From NCBI GenBank assembly GCA_017654935.2, contig CM065682.1, positions 34,418,638-34,482,637 of the forward strand: a stretch of 64,000 bases of DNA, in the 5' to 3' direction. Every line of letters starts with the position of its first letter. Within the stretch, counting starts at the first letter, position 1. Positions 39,060-62,870 of this stretch are shown here, piece by piece. The position numbers and the translations under genes were made by a program. This stretch comes from Phymorhynchus buccinoides (lineage: Eukaryota; Mollusca; Gastropoda; Neogastropoda; Raphitomidae). The notes below the pieces were generated by a model. The model saw nothing but the letters and a program-made list of their open reading frames with translations. It made no database searches and was not told where the DNA came from.

Positions 39060-41105
39060 ATTACAACAGAAAACTTTGCATTCTATCTGATGTTTATTCA
39101 CATTTGTACCCACAGCAGCTATTCCAGATAAGCAAATTTCAATCTCAATGTTTAATGCTACGTACAGCAAAACACATAATGTGCATTCATATTCTTCCTC
39201 TGATTCAAAATATTAAATCTGAGTTAACGATATTGTCTCAAACTTTAAAAAAACAATGGTATCTATTGGTAGTGGTGCATATGGAGTATATTGACAAGAC
39301 ACGCCCCCTCACCTCCCCATGCTCTTCTTTCTTGCCATGAGTATTAATAGTAATCCTGATTGTTATATGAATTCAAAAAATGCAAACATTACTCATTGGA
39401 ATTTTCCAAATAGTTTTAAATAAAAGTTGACTTACAACAGGTATGTGAAAAACAAACTTCAAACATAAACAACAGTTGAACGACTGAATGATTTTCAAAA
39501 TTCACATTAAAAAATAGGAGAAAACCAACATAGACTGAATCACCAATATTTCATGTTGTTTAAGTGTTTGTGAGAACTTCAATAAAAATTAAAACATTTG
39601 CCGGTTCCAACATGAGCATCAAAAGGCCTATTTTTATCTCCAATAAACCATACATTCTCTGGGGGAAAAAATAATATCACAGATGCAAACTTTAAGTCCA
39701 AGTTGCTTTTTAAAAAAATTAAAGAAAACATAATGCATCTTTGCTTCCAATTATGACTATACTACACGTGGCGGTACCATAGCCGATGAGGTTTAACCGA
39801 GGCCTGGTTACTGCTACACCTATCTGTATTGTTAAAATATCGGGACTTTACTGGTGTTGCACTGCCTCCAGTATTGTTCCCACCATCTTTGTATCTACAA
39901 ATGTCCCATATGTGTGTCTGTTCCAGACCGAGAGGACTTAACACAATTTTTCATTCATTAATTCTTCCAATTATCAAAAATACTATGAACGAATGCCATA
40001 GATTTTGTAAGGAAATCATGATTAAATAATTAGAACAAAAATGTTGAGATGCTTTCAACTTAAATTCTGGAAGCCAAACTTTTACAGGGTTCAGTGCAGT
40101 ATAATAAACTCAACATTCACAGTCTGCTTGTCTCCCTTTCTCAATCCCACTTAAGATTTCATAAAACATGTGGCTGTAATTATCATATAATTATAGAAAT
40201 CATGGCACAAGTCTCATGTTACAAATCTTTCAACTGCAAAAAAACCCCACCTGACCTCTTTGTCAACAATGGACACATAACAGCAATATAGTACAACCTC
40301 ACCGAGCATTCTTTCCATATTCCACATCTTAATTTTTTACATCAGAACTCAAAACAAATAAAGATATATTACAATGTCTCTTAGAAGATAAACCTACATG
40401 GATCTAAGCTTCTAGAACAGTTTTGACAGAGAGCAGAGGGATAAGAAAAAAAAGGTGAAGTGAAAACAGAGAAAAGAGAATGCACTTGATCAAAGTTTAA
40501 TAAATATAGCCCAGGTCAGAGACAGAAGACAATGAAAAACAAAGCGGAGAGAATGAAGCAAGGTATTTACAAGAAAATACCAGGGCAAAAAAACCCACCA
40601 GATCATATACAAAATGTCAGATTGAAACCAAGAAAAACCAGGGATAAGGTTTTTACAAACTGGACTAAATAAATCACTCCAAATACTGTTTAAATAGATC
40701 TAAGACGTCATATATATATGTTTTTAATCACCGCTAGAAAAAAACGCCAAACATTACACAGAAATTATAATCAATAATAACCAAACAACAACAACAAATT
40801 ATATACACTGAAAAGACTAAATGATTTTACCTTGCACAAATCAAATCAAATTCAGCTAAGTTGATAATCAAATTATGAAAGTTTATAACAGCAGACCAAC
40901 ATGCTTTGCTCAGAATCTGACAGTACAACCTGGAATATCAAAGGATTAAGTATGGAAAGATTGATTAAATGCATTTTTTATTCTAACAAATACTGTTTTT
41001 ATATTGCTGGTTTTTTTTGTGGAGAAGTGTTTTATCTAGAAACACAAAAATATATCGCTAGGTGTGTAAAACAAATACTTTCATTAATAATGTTTGCTTA
41101 TGGTA
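39060..41105. other. AT-rich intergenic stretch
   Basis: No splice-bounded coding segment, no terminal repeats and no RNA gene were recognised. It could include the 3' UTR of an unannotated transcript. Confidence 0.4.
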
Positions 41106-41109
41106 TTTT

Positions 41110-41830
41110 ATCAGGAGCGAAGCGACTTGGTATCCCACAGCACAGTGAGCCAAAGAAGGACCGTGTCTGTCTGTCAGTCCGTCCCACGTTAAAGTCAAGA
41201 AAGCCTTAACCGATTTTAATGATATTTGGATGTTAGGTCTGTTGCGTCACCGTGATGGTTTTAGACTATTTTGCAGAAATAAAACTTAACAAAATAACCG
41301 TTAAATGGCAGTTATTTTCTGTTTTTAACACCTTTCCGCCAATTTCATCCAAACTATTTCACAGAATGTCGTAGAATTTTGAAGTAGATACTTTTTTTTC
41401 TTAACAAACATAACCGCCAAGTTTGGAAAGTGTGACTTAACATTTTGTCGGTTAAAAACGGTTATTTTTTAGTTTTGCAGTGATCGTAATGAAAATTGGT
41501 GGGTAGGTTCATGTTTCCATTCTGAAAATTATAGTACTCTCTTCATAAACGACACTTAACTTTTGACAGTTGAAAACCGTTATTTTTTAGTTTTGCAGTG
41601 ATCGTAATGAAAATTGGTGGGTAGGTTCAGCTTTTCATTCTGGAAATTATATAGTGACCTTTTCATAAACGACATTTAACTTTTGACAGTTGAAAACCGT
41701 TATTTTCTATTTTTGCAGTGATCTTGATGAAAATTGGTGGGTAGGTTCAGTTTTACTTTCTAAACATGATAATGAACTTTTTGAATAACGACATTTTAGT
41801 TTTGACAGTTAAAACCCGTTTTTTTTTAAA
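41110..41830 (+). repeat. Dispersed repeat with ~120-bp internal tandem copies
   Basis: Starts GGAGCGAAGCGACTTGGTAT, then GACCGTGTCTGTCTGTCAGT. Three to four ~120-bp repeats follow, each with AACTTTTGACAGTTGAAAAC, GTTTTGCAGTGATCGTAATG and AAATTGGTGGGTAGGTTCA. Confidence 0.7.
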
Positions 41831-42019
41831 TTTTCACGGTTCTGTCTGTCTGTCCTCTCTCTTTCTCTCTCTCTTTGTGTGGAAGAAAAAAATCGTTTCT
41901 CTCTCTCTCTCTCTCTCTTTCTGTGGTGGTGAACAGCTTCTTTTTATAGAAGTAAATGCACACACTTTATGGGGTTCGCCGAATTGTCGGCAAAATATGA
42001 CCGAAAAATCGCAAAATCA

Positions 42020-42610
42020 GTGAAATTTCAATCTTGAATATCTCAAAAACGGCTGCATGGATCTCGTTCATATTTTCAGAATGTACTACATGTACATTTG
42101 CAACACTTCCCACATAAAATCCAACCAGAACTACGAACCAAAAGTGCCACAGCTATGGTCAGGCAACTTTTATTTGGTTCACGGAATAGCCCAAACCGGA
42201 AGTGCCGTCACAAAACTAACTATTGGATAGTGTAGCCCTTATGTCGGCCCAGGTCTGAAAGGAGTTTGTTGACGATATGTTAAATGGTTTGGAAGTTATT
42301 CAAATATATGTAAATTTGGTTGACCTACTTTCACTATGTTTTTTTACTTTTCAACCGATTTTGCTTACATTCACAGGAAAATTCACACTATTCTCATGCT
42401 CAAAGTCCAATATTATACCGATTGGCCAAAATATGGGCTAAAAATGGCCAAATTCGGCCAATATTCAATCTTGAATAACTCAAAAACGGCTTCGCGGAAT
42501 GCATTCCTATTTTCACTGATTATTAAGGAGTATCTTTGCAACACTTCCGACATGAAACTGAGCCAGAAGTGCCAACTGGAAGTGGGGACAAATATTTTCA
42601 AGTTTATTGA
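42020..42610 (+). repeat. Direct repeat pair, ~420 bp apart
   Basis: TTGAATATCTCAAAAACGGC (about 42,034) and TTGAATAACTCAAAAACGGC (about 42,471). Each is followed by TTTGCAACACTTCC.ACAT and AGAAGTGCCA-type sequence. No ORF of interest. Confidence 0.6.
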
Positions 42611-42855
42611 CTCAAAACCCCTTGGACAAAATGCATAGAATGCTATTTAGAGTAAGCAAGCCATAGCAGAGTGTTACAGTGACGCAAAGCGACACTGACG
42701 TCATTGGTGTCTTGAAGTAAGCTGTGACGTATATAGTAGCTTAAGAAATTGCGGAAGGGCACAACAGAGAGAACAATGAACAACAATATTTTACTGAACT
42801 GGGCCATCTGCCCATGTCAAAGGGGACAGCGGGGTAGGGTCATCAGCAAATCAGA

Positions 42856-43325
42856 GAGAGAGAGAGAGGGGGAGAGAGAAAAGAGAGAGAGAGAGAGAGA
42901 GAAAGAGTGAAACACAGAGAAAGAGAGAGAGAGAGATTGAAGATGATATATAGATGGTTGATGAAAAGGGAGAATCCTGTCATGTTTGTCCTATCACCCC
43001 CCTATCTCTCTCTGTTTATCTTCCTCCCTCCTCTCTCTCTTTCTCTGTCTCTCTCCCTCATCTCTCTCTCTCACTCTCTACAGCTTCGCTCCTGGGTGTG
43101 CAGTGCCAAAACAGAATCTTAACATGTGCTCTCTCTCTCTCTCTTTCTCTCTCCCTCCCTCCATCCCTCTCTCTATGTTTTTCTCTATCACCCCCTATCT
43201 CTCTCTGTTTATCTTCCTCCCTCCTCTCTCTTTCTCTCTCTCTCCCTCCTCTTTCTCTCTCTCTCACCACTCTCTACAGCTTCGCTCCTGGGTGTGCAGT
43301 GCCAAAACAGAATCTTAACATGTGC
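42856..43325. repeat. (GA)n/(CT)n tracts and a ~190-bp tandem duplication
   Basis: (GA)n occupies 42,856-42,935. A segment ending CTACAGCTTCGCTCCTGGGT and GTGCAGTGCCAAAACAGAAT occurs near 42,998-43,135 and again near 43,189-43,325, embedded in CT-rich sequence. Confidence 0.85.
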
Positions 43326-43881
43326 GAAAGGCACTGCACCTCTACTTAATTTATTTTGGTAGATGTATTATTTTTGGTCTGCTCCCGCCTGGAAAGAGCA
43401 TCACCACCGTGCAGTGTCACACATTTTTTGGTCGGGGTGAGCAGGCTGGAATCAATTGGCAAAATGACGGTGGGAATGGTCTTCACACGAAATCCACAGA
43501 AACTCAAGTAATCTGTGAATGCCGGGTCACTAAACAGTTTGAAGAACAGAATAGACAAGGTCCTCGAGGACTATATGTATTGTTGCAACGCGAGTCACCC
43601 GCTGCGTGCCACAGCCAGTGTGTCTGCTGCAGACCGCCCGTGTGAACAGTCGCATAATTAAGAACAATCAGAAGAATAAGATTGCTAGGTTGTAGCCCAA
43701 AGTTAGGCTAGTTAGTTTCCTGATCAAAAGATCAGCAACAGGCCATGTGGCCGATATACGCTGCGAAACTATACTATACTAAATAATCTCTCGCATACTC
43801 AGATACTTTAAAGAGTTCAGATTGTGACATTTCACTTTTAAGCACATCTTAAATCATCTAAAGGCCATCGTATCCCCAACC

Positions 43882-44341
43882 CAGTGTTGATTCTAGGATT
43901 TTTCAAAACCAAGGGCTCCCTAGATTGGAAAAAGGGAGCCCCTGGGCTCCCCTAGCTAACAAAAAAGGGGGCATATTAACTAAATTGTATGTGCACGCTA
44001 AAACGTTTAAAAATGTTAGTATTGCTTTTCTTTTAAAATGTATGAAACTGGTTCAACCTTACAACCTTACTTGGCCTTGCAAACTTTCTAGCTGCATATA
44101 GATTATAAATGAGAGTTGACTTGGAAGTTGGGGGGGGGGGGGGGGGGGGGGCAGGAGATAAAGAGACTAGAATGAGTATGTGGTGGGACAAGGACCAAAA
44201 AATAGACATGAAAAAAGATCTTAAAAAGTGAGACAGTAATTTTAAACTAAGACACAATGAATGAGAAAAGAGTGAGAGAGGGAGGAAGAAGGGTGAGAAC
44301 TTTTAAACAGAGAGAACCTGTGTTACAGTGTCTGTGTGTGA

Positions 44342-44403
<62 letters not shown>

Positions 44404-45181
44404 ATGCGAGCGCGCGCGCATTGTGCTCAGGCTGAAGTTCTCACTTCACTACTGCCGCGTTCAAATGCCGCACTCAAGATTCTTCGAGTTCAAGTTGTGA
44501 CTTTCGCCGATTCAGTGATCGCGTCAAAGCTCTCATCGTGGATGTTATCGCCCTCGCCCTCTTCCTTGAAACACAACCAAGCCTTTGGAAAGACTGTTTT
44601 TCATGTCTTTCCAGTTCGTTGGGCAAGGCAGTTTCAAGAAGTTCCAATCCGGTTCTGGTTGACAGTAATCATTACTGAGTAATGACACATCTGTTGGCAT
44701 CGCGAGTTCCGTTTCACTTCCTGACCCATTGAGTGTATTCTTAGTTGTACACATATCCTTGGTTGATAGGCCACAAAACCACGAAATTAAACAAGTTTGC
44801 TTTGATTGCTTTGCTCACTGCGCCTTAGAGGCCCTACAACAGAACGAGAATCGCTGGCTGTAGCATTGATTCGATTGAACTCGATAGTGTGCCCCAAAAC
44901 AAAAATGGCGGACTGAAAATATGTGCTCCTGAGTGAAAATTTGTGTGATTGGACAAAGCCAGAGTCATCGGCCAATCAGAAACGAGGACAGAAAGGATGC
45001 TCGGTTTCACTCAGTCTTGAGAAGGATATACACACAGCAGCCGCGACTACGCACTCGCTAAGTAAAAGTGCGTTCGTTTTTATTTTTGTGCGTGAGTCGG
45101 GCCGCACTGTTCGCGATTTTATGCGTCCTAGGGTGAAAAAATGCGGGAATCCCGCAAGACCGCGCTCTAGAATCAACACTG
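43882..45181. mobile_element. Non-autonomous hAT-like element with 6-bp target duplication, copy A
   Basis: Perfect 15-bp inverted termini CAGTGTTGATTCTAG / CTAGAATCAACACTG, flanked by CCAACC at 43,876-43,881 and 45,182-45,187. Length is 1,300 bp. The interior holds a G24-type run (near 44,130), a (GA)n tract (44,344-44,402) and no transposase-like ORF. CAGKG termini suggest hAT; the 6-bp duplication would fit hAT6 or possibly IS3EU-like elements (inference). Confidence 0.75.
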
Positions 45182-45777
45182 CCAACCAACTGTTCCCCTT
45201 AGCTTCTTTGCCACTCCCTCCATTCAAGATAACTTGTTACAAACACCTTTTTGTTTGTAAGTTCCTTAGGCTGCCATATTTTATTCCCCTCTGCACACAA
45301 ACTCCCTAAGTCGTTTTCCTCTTCTCGTTACTTTTTCATAACCTTGTTCATCTCATTTTCAAAATCATTCTACCACTCAAGATACTCATGGATGAACCCA
45401 CATCAACCATGTGAACTGTGATTGTCGAATCTGTGACACCGGTTTCCTCTGTAAATATTTGTCAAGTCCAGATCTCTACCCACACAATGTGGAGTCTATG
45501 ACTTTAAACATTATTTTTCATTTGGTCTCTTTTTTGACACACCGAGAAGAAAAAACACAACAATCAAATACATGACTAGTGAGTAAACTGTCAGACTTGT
45601 GAGTATTAATAAATGCCATTGATATGTCGATTTCTTTTCATTTGTTATTTTTAAACAAGAATGACTAAGAAAAGTTGATAGTTATATTTTGTTCCTTATT
45701 TCCTTTTACTGTGCTTGTTCTAGAGCTGTGAACAACTCACACGGACTAACAAATCATTTATAAGAGGGCGCTGATGA

Positions 45778-58691
<12,914 letters not shown>

Positions 58692-58710
58692 CTGCAACAG
58701 ACACAAGCGA

Positions 58711-58812
58711 CTTAGCTGCTGATTTCACTGCCAGGTGGCGACAAACTCAAGAGGGGCTAATCCTAGTAATATCATTTGTTGGGGAGAGAGAGAGAAGGGG
58801 AGGGACTCTTCT

Positions 58813-58843
<31 letters not shown>

Positions 58844-58919
58844 ATCCCCAACAAACGATATCACTAGGATTAGCCCCATTTGAGTTTGTCGCCACCTGGC
58901 GATGAAATCAGCAGCTAAG
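58711..58919. repeat. ~209-bp near-palindrome beside an IVD splice acceptor
   Basis: The left arm 58,711-58,795 (CTTAGCTGCTGATTTCACTG, CCAGGTGGCGACAAACTCAA, GGGGCTAATCCTAGTAATAT) is matched in inverted orientation by 58,833-58,919 with few differences. A C10 run and CT/GA sequence form the loop. It starts only 19 nt upstream (gene sense) of the IVD exon 58,691-58,640. Confidence 0.9.
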
Positions 58920-59360
58920 TTGACCATTGGCTATCTTTACTTTCATTCCGTATGCTGGACTGTAACCATAGTCTTTAAAATCGAAAAGCCTTTCGCAAAA
59001 ATAAAACATTACCACTACCAGCATTCAAGACTAGGCAAAGAAATGAATGGTGTAAAATTTAACTGTAACTAAGTTTTGAAAAAGTGATAAGAAATTAAGA
59101 GGAAACAGAATAATCGCAAGTTGCTTTACACCTTTGTATTTGCATGTACTTTAAGCTATCACACACACACACACACACACGCACACAACCACTATGAAAA
59201 CAGCTAAAAAAAAGTTTTACCACTTTCAAAAAAATATTAACAGAAGAATAATACAGTATACAACTTTTTACAAGAGATATTACTCTATAAATGTCAAATG
59301 GGGAACAGATAATTACATGGTAACCTAAGTCACAGCATTCAACAATATGTTGCAAACTGA

Positions 59361-59740
59361 TGGATTTTAATTAATATTACAATCTATCTAGCTAAATACC
59401 TACCAACACCTAAAAACAATTGCATGCACACCAACCGACCTGGGTTAAACCTTAACACATAAAGAAGCGAAGTCAGCCACGGAGCTAGGCCTACTAGCCT
59501 TGGTAACACCGCCTGGGTAGGTTCCCATGATGGCGCACCGTAGCCTAGTCATCCGGGGTGACTTCCCCTCATTCCTGATACTCCCTTAAAAAAGAGAAGC
59601 ATCCGAAGCGAGGGAGGAAGGGAGGGACCCTTTTTGTTTTAGGTGTTGGTAGGTATTTAGCTAGATAGATTGTAATATTAATTAAAATCCATCAATCTAT
59701 TCTAGCCATACACTACCAACACCTAAAAACAATTGCAGTT
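59361..59740. repeat. DIRS-type terminal/internal inverted repeats
   Basis: GATGGATTTTAATTAATATT..CCAACACCTAAAAACAATTGCA (59,361-59,426) is repeated inverted at 59,633-59,697. A third partial direct copy (ACCAACACCTAAAAACAATT) lies at 59,715-59,737. Inverted termini combined with complementary internal copies are the hallmark of DIRS retrotransposon ends. Confidence 0.75.
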
Positions 59741-59896
59741 TGCCCCAGCGGGGGCGGGTGATGCTTCACCACCAGCCATGAGAGAACGGGGGAAAAAGAT
59801 GCTCCTCGGAGACACCCAAACCCCCCGAAAACATGACACGAGACATACCCACCCTGAAGACGGAAGGGCGGGACCGGGGAGATCCAGGCACTTACG

Positions 59897-61010
59897 TCAC
59901 AGAGAAACGGGAACCTGCGCGACAACGACCCTCCTGATGGAGAAGGTGTCGCCCTCGCTCCTGGTCTCAATGTCCCTCAGGTAGAACTGGAGAAACGTGT
60001 TGCGAGACTTCCAGAAGGCTGACGCCATGACCTTAGGCAAGGGCACTCCCCTGAGCAGTGCTAGAGAGGAGGAGATGGCGCGGAGCTCATGCGCCCTGAT
60101 AGGGTTAGCAGGGAGGCTCGAGAGGGACTTGGAATAGGCCAGCTTGACCAGGTCTAAGATCCACCGGGAGACGGTGATCTTAGAAACGTCCTTGAGATAC
60201 CTTGGATTGATTGACAGGAAAAGCCGGCGCCTGGCGCCTCTGAGCAGCTTAGTCCTGGAGAGATATATCCTGAGGGCCCTGACCGGGCAGAGGAACCGGT
60301 CATCGTCGTCAGGGCCGAGGACGGAGCAGAGGCTGGAGATGACAACGACGGGGGAGGGAACGTCCCCCGGTTGGTTCTTGGCTCTAAACTCCGGGAGGAA
60401 GCTCAGGGTAACCGAGGAGTAGTCGGCCGAGAACTCGACATCACGTGGGAGACCGCCAAGGGCGTGAAGGCCGCTGATCCGTCTGGCCGAAGCCAAGGCG
60501 ATCAGGAAAACGACCTTGAGCGTGAGGAGCTTAAAACTGACGGTGGAGAGAGGCTCACATTTATCACGGAGGAAGTTTAAGACCAAAAACACGTCCCATT
60601 GGGGGACTTGGACCGTCCTGGCCGGAGCCCTGAGACGGACCGAGTCCAGAAAGTGAGAGACGGGTGCGGCGGACAGTTTCGAGGTGCGGTCGGCCCCCAG
60701 AGCCATGGAAATGGTGCTTACGAGGGCCGCCCTGTACCCGGAAAGCGTCTGAGCAGACAGGTTCCTGGTTCGAAGCAGAAAGGACAAGAACTCCACGAAA
60801 TGAACCGTGGAGGGTCTCAGCGGATCGTACTTGTGCTCGGTACAAAAGGCGAACCAGGAGGCCCAGCGCAGATCGTACAGATCGGAGGTGGACTTGCGCC
60901 GGGACCCCATCAGAACGTCAACCGTTCTGGACGAGAAACCTTGCCGCCTGAGACCAGATCTTATAGTCTCCAAGCGACAAGGCTGAGCCAAGAGGCGTTC
61001 GGGTGTCCGA
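59897..61010 (-). CDS. DIRS tyrosine recombinase
   Basis: This enzyme would integrate the circular cDNA copy of the element by site-specific recombination. The frame is open from 63,097 to 59,897, but only the part after about 61,010 looks like protein of this family; the upstream part overlaps the RT frame. Landmarks: SDLYDLRWASWFAFC (core-binding domain); ALASARRISGLHAL with the first catalytic Arg; AHELRAISSSLALLRGV (His-x-x-Arg near 60,090); ASAFWKSRNTFLQFYLRD with the putative nucleophilic Tyr near 59,982. About 365 residues, uninterrupted. The true start is unknown. Confidence 0.87.
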
Positions 61011-62870
61011 TGCCGCTTCTTGGCTGCAGCAGGGTTTTGCCGGTGAGGCCTAGCGGAAGCGGGCCTTCCCGGGCGAGAGCGAGGAGCTCCGGGTACCAAT
61101 GCTGGGAGGGCCAATCGGGCGTCACCAGTATGAGGTCCGGAGACTCCCGCAGGCACTTCTCCAGGACCCTCTGGATGAGAGCCGTGGGGGGGAACGCGTA
61201 CATCGACTGCCCGACCCACGACATCGAGAAGGCGTTGTGCGCCAGCGCCAGAGGATCCCGGACAGGGGACACAAACAGGGGCAGACGAGCGCTGTGCCGT
61301 GTGGCAAACAGGTCCACCATCGGCTTGCCCCAGAGTCTCCAGACTGGGAGCAAAGCTCGATGGGCGATCGTCCACTCCGTTTGGAGGACCTGGTTGGACC
61401 GACTCAGCTGGTCCGCGATGACATTGAGCTTGCCCGGGACAAACTCCACCGAGAGCGCAATGCCATGGCGGTCGGCCCAACCCAAGATCGTCTCGGCCGC
61501 CAGAGACAGGGGGGTGGAGCGGGTGCCCCCCTGGCGACGGAGGTAAGAAAGACTGGTGGAGTTGTCGCCACACACCGTGACCCACCTTCCCCGAATAGCG
61601 GGGAGGAAATGGGTCAGAGCGAGGCGGATGGCCTCCAACTCCAGCAGATTGATGTGGAGTTCGGACTCTCCTACAGTCCAAGAACCCGAGATCTGCTCGG
61701 CCTCCAGATGCGCCCCCCACCCGCTGAGGGAGGCGTCCGTGTAGATGAACAGCTGGGTGCCCAACCGTCTGATTGGGACCATACTGCTCACCCACGCCGT
61801 GTCCGTCCACTGACTGACGGCCTTCCTGAACCAGTCCCCGAGGACGATCACCTGGTCGTATAGGGAGAGGTCCAGGGCACGAGCCCTGACTTCTCTCTGA
61901 AGGGGCCTCTTGAACACCCTGCCAAGAGGGAGGAGTTCTGAGACCGACTCCATGAGGCCTAGAAGGCTGAGAAGGCGCCTCAGAGTGGTCGACTTCGCCT
62001 TTGAGAGGTCGGCCACGGAGAGAGCGAGAGCCGCTAGTCTGTCCTCCGAAGCTGAGACGGTGAACTTGACCGTGTCGAACCTCATCCCCAGGTAGCGAAA
62101 CTGCTGTGAAGGAACGAGGTCCGACTTCTTTGCGTTGATGCGGAAGCCCAGCGAGGTGGTCAGGTCCACCAGAAGCTGAGTGTGAGACAGAGATAAAGGA
62201 CGGGTGGCGGCGAGCAGCAGCCAATCGTCCAGGTAAACTTTGAGTCTCAGGCCTTTGGCCCGAGCCAGAGAAGCCATCTCCCTGGTCACCTTGGTAAAAA
62301 TCCATGGGGCCAGGGAGAGACCGAACGGGAGAGAGTTGAACTGGTAGGTCTGGTCTTGCCAGACGAACCGGAGAAACTTTCTCCTGGAGGGGTGAATGGA
62401 GACGTGAAAATAAGCGTCCTGAAGGTCGATCGACGTCGCCCAGTCCCCTGGGCGAACGAACGACCGAACGGAGGCCGGAGTCTCCATCTTGAATTTCACT
62501 TTCCGTGTGAACTTGTTGAGTGGTGACAAGTCCAGCACGGGTCGGAAACCACCGGTCTTCTTGGAGACCGTGAAGAGGCGAGAGTAGAAGCCGGGTCCTG
62601 GATTGAAAATCCTGGACACGGCCCCTTTTTGGACCAGGGAGTCCACCTCTTTCCGGAGGATACCGAGCCGTTCTGGGTCCACCGGGGGCGGGAAGGAGAT
62701 GGGGACGTCCGCAAGCGGAGGCTCCCTCTCGAACGGGAACCTGTACCCGTCCCGCACAACCCCGAGTATCCAGGCGTTTTCGACCTGAGCAAGCCAAGCG
62801 GGAAGAGCCTGAAACAGGGAGTCCACGCTTGACACCGGCCCGCCTGAAAGATCCCCGGGTCGTGCGGGAT
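60961..62870 (-). CDS. DIRS reverse transcriptase / RNase H polyprotein
   Basis: The first start codon in frame is at 62,835 (GTG), giving 624 residues, but the frame is open across the gag stop. It reads LDPARPGDLSGGPVSSVDSL, a region conserved just before RT in this class. RT motifs: FTVSKKTGGFRPVLDLSPLN, TSIDLQDAYFHVSIHP, FNSLPFGLSLAPWIFTKV and the catalytic KVYLDDWLL (near 62,230). RNase H: IYTDASLSGWGAHLE (near 61,745), LELEAIRLAL, CGDNSTSLSYLRRQGG, FVPGKLNVIADQLSR. The C-terminal part (DLFATRHSARLPLF, MYAFPPTALIQRVLEK, VTPDWPSQHWYPELL) may be the DAM-methylase-like domain described for DIRS elements; that last point is tentative. Relative to gag it lies in the -1 frame. Confidence 0.92.

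Noticed and set aside
39060..41105. Small ORFs such as 40,901-41,209 as genes
   Set aside because: No domain, no splice context, no family resemblance, and AT-rich low-information sequence.
60599..61863. Plus-strand ORFs of 315 and 254 residues
   Set aside because: They lie antisense to the DIRS RT/RNase H ORF, which has clear motifs. High GC makes long shadow frames likely.
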